64,000 bases of DNA. Source: Asterias amurensis (Eukaryota > Echinodermata > Asteroidea > Forcipulatida > Asteriidae). Under the pieces are notes generated by a model, which worked only from the letters and a program-made list of their open reading frames with translations, searched no databases and was not told the origin of the DNA. The translations under genes and the position numbers were made by a program. The stretch is from contig NC_092660.1 of the NCBI RefSeq assembly GCF_032118995.1, positions 1,627,501 to 1,691,500 on the forward strand, read 5' to 3'. Below are positions 45,401 to 60,400 of this stretch, in pieces (the stretch's first letter is position 1; each line of letters starts with the position of its first letter).

Positions 45401-48400
45401 AGCTGGGTCAATGCACAGGGGACAATTTTGGTTTATTCAAGGAGAAATCTGTGCTGGGCAAAAATTGTGTGTCCTGGGCCCAATTTCATAGAGCTGCTAA
45501 GCACACAAATTTGCTTAGCATGAAATTTCTTCCTTGATAAAAATAGGATTACCAACCAAATTTCCACGTGGTTTTCAAAATAAGCAAACAACAGCTGATT
45601 TTAGTAACAAGAAATATGCAACAAATGGAAATTTTGTTGGTAATCCTGTTTTTATCAAGGAAGAAATTTCATGCCAAGCAAATTTTTGTGCTTAGCAGCT
45701 CTATGAAATTGGGCCCTTGGCAGGCCCAACATGGCTACAACACTGATGGACATCATTATAGTCATGCCAGAAGGCATTGTGTGTCCTCAGATGAAGTGGT
45801 ATAAGTTCTCTCTATGCACCTGACTCTGAAAATGTTTGTTCAAAGGACAGAGGATAGTACTCAGGGTATGAAGAGCTCAATACACACTGGTGTAATGGCA
45901 AAAACCAAATAGTATGACCTGAAAATGTTGAAATCATAGGACTGTACGTGTACCTGTATAGAAAAATCTGCCATTTCTATGGATCACTAAAAAACTTCTA
46001 CTTTTAAGAAACACTATTTTTAGAGGACTAATTTTTATTTCACTGTTAAATATGTTTGCAGTGCGGGGCAAAAACTGGTTTGGTCAGGACAGTCGGCTGC
46101 CATGTAGCAGTTCGGATCCAGTTATAGCTTGCCAGGGAAACTTGATGTGTCTTCCGGATCCCTTTGGATGTACATGTGCAGCTAGCTTCACAGGCCAGCA
46201 ATGTGAAGACGGTAGGTTTTTATCAAACTCATAATGACAATCAAAGATTAACCCTTTTTAATGTAAGTTGAGTTCTTGATAAACTATGTTTGAGCATGTA
46301 AACAATTAAAGATAATATCAAATACAGAATAAAAGTGCAAAAAACCCAATGCAAATACATGGCTTTTCGCTATCAGTCAAGACTTTAAAAAAAAAAAAAT
46401 TCTTTTGACAGTAATTGAAAACTTTTAAGAGAAAAGGCATAAACATTATAGAATGATGTCCTAGCTAAGTAACCTAACCCTCCCCAAAATCTCAAAAGAT
46501 TTTCTAAAGGAATTTTGTTATTGGAGAGGATTGAAAACTGTGGGCTAAAATAAATATTGCTCTCACTGGGTTAAGCATACACATCTTATATAAGTAAAAG
46601 TCTGAACCTTTTGATGCTGAGTTAACATAGAATGGAGGATCATGAATGATTTAGGAGAGTCTGTAGCCAATAAGGCACCATGGTTTAGGGGTTATGACTG
46701 GTCTTTCTTTGGCTGAAAAAGCAAAAATGAAAATTTACAACCATTAAGTCTATTCAGTTTCTGCTATTTCATCCCACTTTTAATTGTAATTTTTTGTTAT
46801 CTTATACTTCCTGTTCAGCACTTAGAAACCCTGTATTAAGCGCTATATAAATGCTTTATTATTATTTCCTCTTAGAGCAGGCAAGGCCATTTTAATTTTC
46901 TTGCAAAAGCACTTTCATTAGGAATTGTTAAAGTTTATGGGAAACTTTCGAAGAGGCATCAATGTCAAAAACAGGGCAACAAGCCAAGGCTATGTGGTAT
47001 TAATCTAATTCCAGGCCTTGAAAGTACAGAAATATTTTCCTTCAAATAAGCAAGGAACAATCTCCCTGATGTTTTATGTTCCTTTTAGGAAAAATAAATC
47101 CTCATATTTCATACTTTCAAATGGTTTACTTTAATTGTGTTTTTTTAAGAAGTAGCAATAGTAAACTGGAAGGTGGTTCCATGTTCAAGTAGAAGGAATT
47201 AGATTTGGAACAATGAGAGCTAACTTTATTTTCATATGCAAGCCAAAAGACAAACACAGTCAGTCAAAATTATTATATTAACTTGTCAAATGGATTGCCT
47301 TATTTTCTTTTACAGATTGTGAAGACGGATACTTTGGTGCTGGTTGTAAGCTAAAATGTAACTGTGCGGGTAATGCAGTGTGCGACAAGGGAAATGGCAC
47401 ATGCGGAAGTGGAGTAAATTGTACAACTGGCTTCACAGGAGAAAATTGTCAGAGTAAGGAAGTATAAAACTTATTGTGATACATGTCAGCTTGTTATTTA
47501 TGTCCAGATTCCTATTTCAATTTCAAAGGCAGGCAGTTGAATTCACATCTGGTAGTCTGTTGATTTGTGGCTCTGGATGTTTTAAACTCTTCACATTGGT
47601 AATCAAAAAACATTTTTATGCCCATGCCCACTGTTATCTTTTACAACTTTTTAGAGCCTAGAAGTTGTCCCGGGTGTTAACCAATGTCTTATGTAGACAA
47701 GTCCAGTAGAAGTCTAGGCATGTAAACACATTGTCTGATATGAAATGTATGTTTATATTTAGCTCTCTTTTGAAAATTGTTGATATTAAACTGAAAATAA
47801 AGAAACAAAATTCACAGACCCAATAAATTATCCTTTGCTTTTCAAACATTCATTGATCTATTCTGATAAAAGAAAACAAACTCTCGACTCTTTCATGCGC
47901 CAACCTGTCGCTAGCATCAGTTTTAAATCCTTTCAGAAAACTAGTTGTCAAACAAAAGATAAAGATCACACCACCACACAGTTTTCAGAATTGGAAAGAG
48001 GACACTTGATGGTGCTGTTGTGACCTACTTTTGGGTGGTCGCCATTTTCAACAAACAAATAAACAATTAATGTGCATGAAAGGGTTAAGGAGTGTGTTAA
48101 TTCTGGATCTGGCAAAACAAGGTCCTTTGCGTCCAGTATGATGTCAGTGGCATAACGCAGTCAAGAGATAACATATTCAATAAATGTAAATTGTCAGTCT
48201 TTTTCAGGAAAAAAAAACAAAAAAAGGTCAAGAAGAATATGTCTCAATCTTTGATCCTCAAACACAGTTGCGGTACACAAGACGTCATATTGGGTGTGTC
48301 AATTTTAATTTCATACTTTCTGCTGAAAATAACGAAAATTTAGACATTTTACCAACAATTCATATCGCCTTGTAAAATGTACTTTCTGTTAAAATCTGTC

Positions 48401-51400
48401 ATTCTACACTATTTTTAAATATAGTTTGTCCTGATGGTCGGTTTGGAGTTAACTGTGTGCACAGATGCCATTGTGAAAATAATGCAGTTTGTGACAAAGG
48501 CTACGGAACATGCCCAAATAATGTGATGTGTGCAAACGGCTTTAGAGGTGATAACTGCCAAAGTAAGTATGGAATTTTATTTACTTTGTTTCCAGCTGAC
48601 CATCGGTCCTTTTCCCTTTCCTTACATAAACATGATGAAAATGACTTGTTATTGAGACAAACTACATGTATAGTCATGCAGACAGTAATTAGTGACTTGA
48701 TATAATAAAGTCAACTATAATAAGTTATTGTATTCTCATCCACATCAGTGATCAGCAGAGAGTTTGTGATTTTACAGCTCGTAAACTTGCTGACTACTTG
48801 ATCAGCATTGCGGTGTCAATTATCATAAGTTACAGAAAAAGGAAATTAATTTGGGGGTTGCCCAAAGTAAATTGGCTAGAACCTTGAGATCTCCGGATTA
48901 ACACGACGGTGCTCAACTGAGCTATACATGAGGCATTCCATCCAACACAACATTCAAGACAAACGTGGGTGCCTACTGGCGCTATAAAGTATTCTTGGCT
49001 ATTATTCATTAGGCTAGTCTAAACATGTTCTCTTATGTAAGGGTATTTAAACACTGAAGTAATGAAAGCACAGTTACTTTTTATTTTTTATTCGAAACTT
49101 TACCAACGTTTTCTTTCAGACTCTTGCCCGTATGGCCAGATTGGTCTGTTTCCAGACTGTACAGCGTGTTATGGTAAGGTCAGCACTTGAGCCTCAACAT
49201 TAATTGTATCCACTCTTATACGAAATACAGGGACCGGTGAAGCCTATACCTAAAAGTTTTTGTCCATCCACATAGACGAGTTTATAGTGTTTGGCACGTC
49301 GTGGCAGAGTGGTTATTAAGAGCACCGGAATCAACCTCTGCTTCTGGTCGGCAGAGTGTGGGTTCGAGTCCTGGTTGTTATAGACGATGTGACCTCTGAC
49401 GTCACTCGGAAACGATTACATGATTCACGCGCATACCGCCGGGCAAAACCTTTGTGTTTTGGCAGCCAGCTAGAAAGTGTATGCAATCTTACCATGACTA
49501 TACGTGTCTTTTTGCCCGGCGAAACATGACGTATATAATCACATCGTTTAAATGGCATTGCTTTGTCCTTCAGATGGGACGTAAAGCCGTAGGTTCCGTG
49601 CGTACCAAATGTAGTAAAAGACCCCATAGTGCACATAAAAATACAATGTTGAGATTAAGGTTCGCTCTAGTGTCTGGCAGTGAGTTCTTTTACTCATTTT
49701 GAAGGTTGTACTAAAACAAATAAGGAAGAAGAAAAAGGCGAAGAAGCTCTGAACCACGATTCAAAATAATAAAAACCAAATATACTAACTTTTGGTTGTT
49801 TAATCAGATTGTTACTGACCCTAAAAGCTGGCGAACCGTGACAAACACTTGACATAACTTGGGAGAAATGAAAGAAACATATAAGGCAGGAAATGCAAGG
49901 AGAAGGTGAACATCGCTATCAATTGTACTTTAAGTGCATTGATCATGTTGTTGAAAAACAACTTTTTTGCCTAACATATACAGTGTGGTAGATCAATCTT
50001 TGCAGCCGGCACTTGCCACTACTTGTTAGGAAATGTAAAGTTAAAATAAAGTTGAGACAACTTCTGGAAAGGGAGGGAGTAAAACAGATTTATGGTGGTT
50101 AATCTTTTCAGTTCCTGTATCAGTGATATATGAAGTCAGCTCTGAGCAAGACCCCAGCAGAACCATTACATGGATAAAAGCTCCTCAAAACAAGTGTCCT
50201 GTTATCGACTATGCGATACAGTATCAACTGGTTACGAGAGATCTTTGCCAAGAGATGGATGGTGAATTTCAAACTCTACACAACACAACAGCGAGACAGT
50301 CTCCTTTCCCACATCCTGATTCATTACCCAATTCAATATACATGGTTCGTGTGTTTGCCAGGAATGAGGCAGGACTTGGGGTACCTCAGACTGAGGACTA
50401 TATCGAACTGACAACACATGAGAAAGGTATTCCTGACAGGAAAAGTACTTTTAAAGTGATGAGAAATGCTACACTTTTATCTGAACTCAGACCTTTTTTT
50501 AACACAAAATTATCTTATACATAAATAATTCATGCTCTTCTGATTTTCAACTTTAGTAATACAGTTATCTAAGGATACTGTTCTCAGAAGACTGTTGAAA
50601 CATATAAGTAAAACCCCAAAGGTTACTGATGACATGTGGAAATGCCATTATAATTCACATTCCTGTGAAAAAAAACAAATTATTCTTACTGGGTACAAGA
50701 AGCCCTTTTTAGTCAGGAATCGGAGTTAGTTTTTCGTCGACGATGTAATAAAAATGAAGCCGCTGGACTTGGCTTACAAGATCTTTGTATAAGACACATG
50801 GACTTGTCAACGTGCGTAAGCTTCGGAGACCAGAGCAGCACAAACTATGTTACAAATGTCACAGAAAGTAATGTTCTCAGACAATTTAGAGGAAACCTAC
50901 GGCATGCAGAAGGAATACTTCTGCAAGAGCTACTTAGCAAGAGCTACTTTCCCTAAATATGTTGGTTTCGCAAAGAAACCAACGCTTAAAGGTGAATGTG
51001 GTTCTCTCTTGAAACATTTTTTTTTAAATACCGGACTTTGTAAATTAATCCAAGTAAGATGACATCTAACAGGATTGAGTAACATCTGTTCAATATTCTA
51101 ATCATTTGTATTTGAAATCTTTCTAGTAAGGAAGTCAATGATCTTGAAAATGACTAGCACTTTCACCCGTAGGCATTCAGTGTATATAAGTGTAGAGAGA
51201 CGATGTAGAATACATAATTATTATACAACTTGTTATCAATTAACACAGTGATTCTAGTACATTCTGGTCATCATCATGACAAAGATTAAGTTTTCAACAG
51301 AAGGGTATAAAAGCAAATTTTAAAGTTTTGTGTTTAAATTATTATTTTAGAGCCGACGGGATCACCAACAGATTTCAAGACTACTTCAACAACGAAGCAT

Positions 51401-54400
51401 AGTGTGGCATTTAGCTGGAGTGAAATACCATGTGGTCAAAGAAATGGTGTGATAACTAAATACAGAGTGAGTCTTCATAGCAGATTGTTTAAATCAAAAC
51501 AACTTTTGTTTCAAATTAGTACACATTCAATTATTTAAAACCTCAATTAAGTTTACTTGAGTGTAAGTGTTTGTGAAAATTTTCAGTGTCTTTTTGTTTC
51601 CCATTTTCAAAAAAATGTACAGCTCTCATACAGGGTGCTGGACAAACCTTATGACACCAGCTTTAGTCCAAACAGCTCATTTCAATCGGTTGATATAGAA
51701 CCATCAGATATGCACAGCAACATCAGTGGTTTAGAACCAACAACAAAATATGATTTCCGACTAGAAGGTTTCAACAGTGCTGGCGTTGGAGAGGATGCAA
51801 CATTAGAGGCATTTACTGAAGTTGAGACAGGTATTGTGGGACATCATTCAGTTATCAAAATTACCTTAAAATGGTGAATGCTAAATTTTTACTTGAACAT
51901 CTAAAACCGTTTTAAGACCGGTGTTACGAATTTTGTTTTGTCGACGTAAAGTCATATGAACTACAATGTCAACTGTTTCAATGTTTCCAAGTCACCAAAA
52001 TTAAAATTCGTATTTCAAAACGAAAATATATATTTGTTTTATTTCTTTGTTGGCTATGTCAAAGCCTAACTGTGTCACATTCTTGTTTGGGAACGTCTCC
52101 AAAGTTTGACATTATTCTAGGCGCGAAAGAACATTCCCTCTTTTGACTTTTGAGATGCTCCGTTATGTTCTTTTTTGGAAAGAGAATCTCCCCAAGGTAC
52201 ATATTTTCCTTGACTTTACAGATCTTCCTGCTCCGACTCAGCTATCCGGAAAAGATATTTCACAGTTGACATCTTCCACAGTCACTATAGCTTTGAGTCT
52301 TCCATCCTCGTCAAAGTACATCACGTAAGTTGAAAACATGCAAACAATTTTTAACCTGTATAATTTTCATTCATCTTTTCTCATTGATTTTATGTGTTGT
52401 GTATAGTGAAGCATCATTTTCGGTTTTTAAAATTGCCTCTGTTTGGTCTTGAACAAAATTGTCAAAGAAAATATCAACATTGTTACTGAAACAATGAAAA
52501 CTGAAATTTAAATACCTACTCATGATGTTGTTTCTATATTGTTTAGAGGCATACAAGTTGGTGTACAGCGGGTTAAGACAGTCGCTAGACGGGACACCAG
52601 GGGATCAAGGTACCAACGATCCACTGAACCAACTCTTGACTATGTAGCTGCAGAATTACCTAAGAAGGATCTCCCTGCAACATTCACTGTGGGTGACGGA
52701 GAAACAGAGGGAAACAAACCCCTGGAAGGCAACACTCAGTATGACATCTACCTTGGATCAGTCAGTAGGATTTCTCAATCGGTAAGCCTTGAATTTTACT
52801 TCTTGTGTGATTATTTTAACAATGACAAAATGACCTCTCGCAACAAAGGGCCATGTGCATGCTGTTGTGTGTGTACTCTCTGACACGCTTGCCAATAAGA
52901 AGAGTGCTGGCTTCAGATTTCTCCCGAAGACAATCAGGCATACTGATCGAAACGTTGAGTCGCTAACGTCAAGTTCTAGGCATTGAAAGCATGTAAACAT
53001 GCTTTGAAATTTGAATTTTTATGGAAGTTAGATAACAGCCTAAAGATGTGTTGTTTTGATTTTTCTCTTCATTTTTTTTTAGACTTATGCCGTTAAGTGG
53101 AGTGAGCCGCTCAGAGTTCAAGGTAATTTACTGTTTTGTGACAAGTTTGCTTAAATTCAACTGCTTAAAAACTTCACCTTTAATCATACTGTAAAATGTT
53201 GTTTTGTTTCAACCAGGGGTCTTCAAAGTAAGACATGAAGGGAACAATAGTCTGGTTCCTTTATACTTAAGTAAGAATAAAATATATTATTCATAAAGGG
53301 CACCATCCACAAATGGGTACATACAACGATGCACATACAGATGCATGTCATTTGATTAGTGTTACTGCTGCATACGTCACTACATAACTTATTATAGGAG
53401 TCCTAAATGGATATTTATAGGACGCTTTGTTGTGTACTTTCTTTAAAAATGTAAACGATCTTTGTTTGTCAGTGCCACAAAGTGCAAGCCCACCGATAGC
53501 TGCTTTTGTGGTTCCATTGATGCTGATTGTCCTGATTGGTATTGTGGTTGCTGTCGTCTTCAAAATAAGGTAGTTATTAAAGTCTCAATTGAGTAATTTC
53601 TGCGCTCCCTCGAAATTTTTTCGTCACCTCCAAATATTAATTTGATCCCCCATAATGTTGTTTTGAGGGAACGAAAATACATATCACGGGAAAGAAATTA
53701 CTTTTAATATTTTAATTGGTTTCTTACAACTAGTATTTTAAGGGAAAACAAAAATACTTCGAGTAACGCAAAAATATTTCGAGGGGTCAAATTAATGATC
53801 TTTTCAATTAAGAAGCTCTGTAGATCTCAGCATTCGGCTGCAAAGCATGTGATAAACCCTTCTTAATGCGTTAATGAACCAATCAATGCAATTAATCTTT
53901 GCTTAGTGAGAGGTTAATTTTGTATATGTTGTTTATTTTCCGTACCTTTGACAGGCGAAAGAAGAGGCTTAGACATCTCTACGCTGTAAATGGTAGGTCA
54001 CAACTTACAACTCAGTAAACTTCCCTTTTATTTAAATCAAAATTTTGTGCAGGTTTGTCTGAAAGGATGAGAATATTAGACTTGAATTTAAATTCAGGGC
54101 TTTTTACAATGTATGACTATTATTTTCTTCATATTACAAAGAAACCCTGCCCATTCTTCTATTCTGTAGTGCTAAGAATAGCTACCCTTAAACTCGCTAA
54201 AATCGAGAATTACAGGAGTTGCTAAAAAGTTGGAATGTAGTCATGCTCACATCTTAACAATTACATCCTAGTTACTGAAGTTTGGATTTAATTTTGTCGT
54301 TGACAGACACGAACAATGGAGATGTGTTAAAGCATCTAAACTACTGAAGATTGGTCAAATATTACATAGATTTTAAATAAGTGCTGCACCTCCTCTTCTG

Positions 54401-57400
54401 TTGACAACTTCAGTTAAGTTTGTTATCAAATGTTTGTTTTCATTTGTTTTAACAGCGGGAGTGCGAGTAGGTCATGATAAACTTTCTACAGGACTAGAAA
54501 ATCCTGACGTTGATGTCACCTATGATGTTATTGCTGAAACCATAACCAATGTGCCAACCATTGCACCATCCGCTCTACCAGCAACTACACCAGCCACTGC
54601 ACCAGCCAATAAACCAGCCACTTCACTGGCCACAGCACCAGCCAGACCGAAGCCGGTTAAGGAGAAGAAGCAATTTACGGCTTCTTTCCCGATTCCGTTG
54701 TCAGAGTTGAAAGATTATGTCAGCAAGAAGAAGACGGAAACGTACAAAGAAGGCAATGGGTTTCTGTTTGACTATGAGGTGAGTTATGATAATATAATTT
54801 ATATATATTATAATAACAAGATGTGAATTTGTTTATTCATTGGGTTTATTGCCTTTACCAATACACGCTAATGATGACGACGAGCAAGATGATTGAGAAT
54901 AAGAGTTTAATTTTTGTATTTATTTTCAATATTTAGAGTTTGCCCGATTTCGACCGTCATTCATGTGAAAGAGCAAAGGATGACAAAAACAAGGAGAAGA
55001 ATCGCTATGTAACCGTCATTCCATGTGAGTTAAAAATGATTATTACTTATGATCAACATTGTTTTCATACATCATTCTGAAATGTTCGATCTCAAATGAG
55101 GTGTTGGCACCCCAAGTGAATTTAGGCACCATAGATCTCCATGCCTCTCTGTCCTCAACTGTTCAAATTAATGGCCTTATACATTTATTGGATTCCTAAC
55201 TTTTTGTCCACCACAGACGATTTTTCTCGTGTTGTGCTTGAGAAACTACCAGATCAACCAGACTCCGATTATGTAAATGCAAGTTACATAGATGTAAGTT
55301 AATCATAATTACTGTTTCTAATCTAAAGAATCGATAATAGACCACTCCAGTTTTACAAAGAACTGAATCAAGTTCGGAAAACTTCCCAATTAGTTCTGTT
55401 CCCTGTCCGTCTGTAAAGATAAGTTGATGGACCGCTGGAGTAGAAGAGGACTCCAACCACTTATGACGCAACAACTTATTAATTAGTAAAGACTATTTGA
55501 AGGCGCCACAATCCACAAAATTAAGGTGCTTATGGCGCAAAGACCAAATCGATAAGCCACAAGCTGGATTAAACAATGATACAGTAAATAAAGCAAAACT
55601 TCCCCGAAAGAGTGTTTAAAAAAAAAACAGTACAAAAATCTAGATTAAATTCGTTCAACCAGCCCAGAAAAGGACTGTTTTAAAAATACATCTTTGGAAT
55701 GCAAATGATGTAACCACTGTCGTAATACTTCCTTCTTCTCATTTCAGGGTTTCAATGAACCGAACAAATACATAGCCAGCCAAGGTAAAACAAGTTAATA
55801 AACAAACTTATGCAACTGTTCTTAGAGGTCAGAACACTAAAAAGTTAAAGGAACTATAGGCCTACAAACAATTTGTAAAAATGTGGCCGAGCAGCTTAGC
55901 ACAAGAGTCTGTCGTCAGAGTGTGGATTTAAGCCTCAGTCGTGGCAAAAGTTGCCTGAGATGAAATTATTAATTTTTAGAAGGCAAATACTACACTTTAT
56001 GGGGTAAATTTCTTCATTTTGGTATAAAATATGGATCGGCAGCTCACTGAATATCTCATTATTATTTTATGAATCACAATTTCAGGTCCAAACAAGGCTT
56101 CTGTTTGTGATATGTGGAGGATGATATGGCAGGAGAATACCACTAAGATTGTCATGCTCACCAACCTACAAGAAGGAGTCAAGGTAATTTAAGATGCATT
56201 GCTGCTGGGACAATGAGCTCACATAATTGTTTTACACCAAAAGTAGATTGACACCCTGTCTTTATCTGCAAGAATAAATATTGGTACTTGGTTTTCAGAA
56301 ACAGTGATAAAGTTTGAAATTTAATGTAGGTGAAAGGTGGTTATGGACGGGGATTGATCTAGGCTAAAGGCTACTCTCTGGCTTAAATCACGTGCCTCAA
56401 AGTGTGACGTCAGATGTTCTGGCTACACCAATAGCAGCCGTCATCCAACGGTCTGCCTCATTTTACCTCAGCGAGCGAGGGCGCTATGTTAAGTCAAATG
56501 CAAAGGGTGCCTGATAAAGGGGGACACTAAATTTTATCTCGGAGCAGTCGGCGAAGCCCACCTTGCTCATGTTTTTTGCCAGATGGTTTTCATTGGTTTG
56601 CTCTTTTCTTTTTTAATCTTTCAGGAAAAATGTGAGAAATATTGGCCAGACAAAACAGCACAGTACGGCGATTATGTTGTCACTTTGAAAAAAGAGGAAA
56701 CACACGCAGACTACATTGTCAGAGACTTCATAATGACTCTGAAATTAGAGGTATGGTAATGAATTACAACCTTTGCAAATTGCCCCTGCTGACAGTTAAT
56801 TTGGGTCTGATCTTGCATTTTCTATACACTGTGGATGCTGCCGTTTATTTAAGTTCAAAATTCTACTTTCACAATACTTTAGGATGAATGGACCAGACAA
56901 GTTCGTCAGTATCATTTCACAACATGGCCTGATACGGCCTTGCCTGATGATCCAATCAAAGTGGTGAACTTTGTCAAAATGGTCAAGTCCAGCTACAACC
57001 AAAAGAATGTTGGTCCAATGGTCGTTCATTGCAGGTTGGTACTTTTGTGATTGCACATTACTTAAAGACACTGGATACTATTGGTAATTGTCAACGACCA
57101 GTCTTCTCACTTTTGTACCTCAACATATGCATAAAATAGCAAACCTGTGTAAATTTGAGCTCAATTGGTCGTCGAAGTTGCGAGATAATAATGAAAGAAA
57201 AACTCCCTTATCACATGAAGTTGTGTGCTTTCAGATGCTTGATTTCGAGACCTCAAATTCTAAATCTGAGGTCTCGAAATCAAACTCGTGGAAAACTACT
57301 TCTTTCTCGAAAACTATGGCACTTCAGAGGGAGCTGTTTCTCACAATGTTTTATACCACCAACCTCTCCCCATTACTCGTCACCAAGAAAGGTTTTATGC

Positions 57401-60400
57401 TAATAATTATTTTGAGTAATTACCAATAGTGTCCACTGCCTTTAAGACAAACAGAAAAAGTAAAACCGGTCAGACTCACAGTGTTTCAGATATCTGTAAT
57501 AGTTTAGGCGCAATCATTGGAAAATCAAGAGCACTTTTGAGAGACAGGCTATGCTGAAACCATTGGAGCCGTGTTTTTCTTTTAAACAAGAATTTGGACT
57601 GGAGAGAGAGGGAAGGGCGTTGAATGAGTGGTAGGGGATGTATTTCTGTCTGTTGGATTTTGGTTATCAAGCAGTTGGTTATAGCGCCTGGAAATAAGTT
57701 AAGCAAGAAAACAGGGTTGTATTTGAACAGAGGCTAAGACTCATCTAAATGTTAATTCACACAATGGTCATGCCTGTAGTTATTCATGTTTTTTGTAGCA
57801 CTGGAATCGGTCGCACTGGTGTGTTTGTGGTTTTGGACGCCATGTTGGACCAGGCAAAAGCAGAAGATCGAGTCGATATCTGGAACTTTGCTTGCGGCAT
57901 GAGAGACAAACGGATGAAGATGATTCAATCACCGGTAAATTAGATACATTAATTTATCTGAGGTCATTTTTTGTTCTGTCTAGTGTTTTCCCGTTTTGTC
58001 CAATGTTTTCTTGTTTAGTGCCCAAAACCATAAATGAAACAATCACATTGGAGAAAGGCTTATCAGAGTAGATGCTGCCCAAATTGTTTACAAAAAGTAA
58101 ATTAGAACATCAATTTATCTGAGGCCATTTGAACAAGTTCTGTCTAGTGTTTTCCCGTTTTGTCCAATGTGTTCTCGAATAGTGCCAGAAACCAGAAATG
58201 AAACAATCACATTGGAGAAAGGCTTATCAATGTAGATGCTGCCCAAATGTTAACAAAAAGTAAACAATAATTTTGTAGAGATTGACAAATGACGTTTGCA
58301 TAATTATAGTTTAAGCTTTCACAAACATCACTTTTGTTAGGCTTTTAGTGCTTGATATCAACGTGAAAGTTGTAAACTTTTGTATCACAATGTGCTAAAA
58401 CCGATTTTCTTATTCAGGAGGTGTTTAAAACTAGATCTCTTAACATCTAGACCACCGTAGGTTTGGTGGATTTACACAAAAATGGTCTTGGCCATAGTGC
58501 CTCTTCAAAAATATCTATTAAATTTAAATATTTTTCAAGGAAAAGGCCCTTCGTAAAACGATTTTTTTGTATTAATCAAAACAGGCCCAATATGAGTTTA
58601 TCTTTGAAGTCCTGATTGAGACGTTCCTTTGTGGTGACACCAGTTTTAAACCGAAACAGATTACCACCAAGCTGACTGCTTTGAAGAAAGTCACAAAGGG
58701 CAGTAGGAAGACAGGACTGCAACTAGAGTTTGAGGTGACAGCTCTTTTTATCAATTTTGTTTCATTTCATTATGTTTGTATTTCTCAATTGAGGAGTCTG
58801 GAAATTTATATTCCAACATTTCATTAAAAGTGTTTCGTCATGCATAAATAATGTTATGTCTTGGTTCCATACCCTTATACTGTATGTAGGAAGCACTGGC
58901 AAAGTCTCCTTATTAAATGCAATTTTAAACATCTCCCTGCTTAATTTTGTACAAAATCTCCCCGATTACGAGATGCAAATGATGTCATCTCTGACGTAGT
59001 CCTGAGGTAAGTGGAATAAACATTCAATATTCACCTAATCATACTATTTTCAAATCATTCTTACTGTCTTTAAACAGACCCTGAATTTGGTCACCAATAT
59101 TCCGGACCCTGTCAAATTTAAAGGAGGTCGGCAACCAGAAAACGTTGAGAAGAACAGATTTCCAGACAAACTACCAGGTGAGGTTTTATTCAGTTTATAA
59201 ATAACCTCTCATGACAAAGCTGTTGTATGTTTCTTTGCAAACTAATTTTTTCTACCAAATTAAAGCTATAGTTATTCTGCGATCACTTTGAAATAAATGC
59301 ATTCAGTCAATGAAGTCAACTTTATTTATATTCTTTGAACTAATGCTGTTACTCTACCCGAGGGTGTTGGGGTAAGTTCTTCAACCACACAGTTGCTAAT
59401 TTAAAGCTTGGTTGAACCAGCTCAAAGCATGCTCTGTTTAGGACATCCTTGTTGGATCAAACAGTGAAATTAATGTCACCAACATTTTATTTTTCAAGCT
59501 GATCAGTTCCGACCTCACTTGATGACATCAGGACAACATGGATCCAACAACTACATCAATGCCTGCTTTCTTAATGTAAGTCATCATACTTCAGTGATTT
59601 GTTGAGTTCCTTTTGATAAACCAAACCATCACAGAAATATTTCCATCTAATAGCTCACTGATTCTAAAGTTCATACCAGTACCAATCCCCCAGAGAAATA
59701 TTTCCATCTGAAAACTCACTGTTTCTAAAGTTCATACTACTAGCAACCCTCAACAGAAATATTGCATCTGAATTTAAAATTCACTAGTACCTATTTCAAA
59801 TGCAGAAAAACAAAATAATTTATTTAAGTTTTTTGGGTTCTGTTTTGCAACTCCTTGGGAAAAAAAGACACACTTTACGTAAAACCTCACTGGACCCAAA
59901 TTACCTCGGCCGTCACGGATCAACTTTCTGAATTTACAGAGTCCTAGCTCCAAAGGAAAGTACATTGCTACCCAAATGCCCTTACCCCACACCATCAGTG
60001 ACATGTGGAGAATGGTTTATGACTACAAGTCAACTTGTATCGTCATGTTGAACACAGTAAACAAAAAAGACCCGGTAAGTAGAACATTTATTGTTGCTTG
60101 GAAAATCAATTTCGAAAATCGACTTTATTTGATATGAAATAATTATTGTTCTTTTCAAAACTGTTTTTATTGTATTTGTAATTTTTTATTTTTCAATTTA
60201 TTTGAAACGAAGTTAAGCCATTAATTATTGTTTACTAAAGCTAAAAGTACACATAAATTGTGTTATTATCTGCTAAAAGTGATTTGTTCATTAGTTTGAT
60301 TAAATTTAGAAATTATCAATATCTCTACCAATTTGTCTTCCCCACAGACATGTGTTGAGTATTGGCCAGAGAGAGACTCTGCATCATGTGGCAATCTGAC

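Noticed and set aside
49295..49385. Functional tRNA-Leu/Ser gene
   Set aside because: The tRNA-like part is followed by a SINE body and lacks a convincing acceptor stem; treated as a SINE head.
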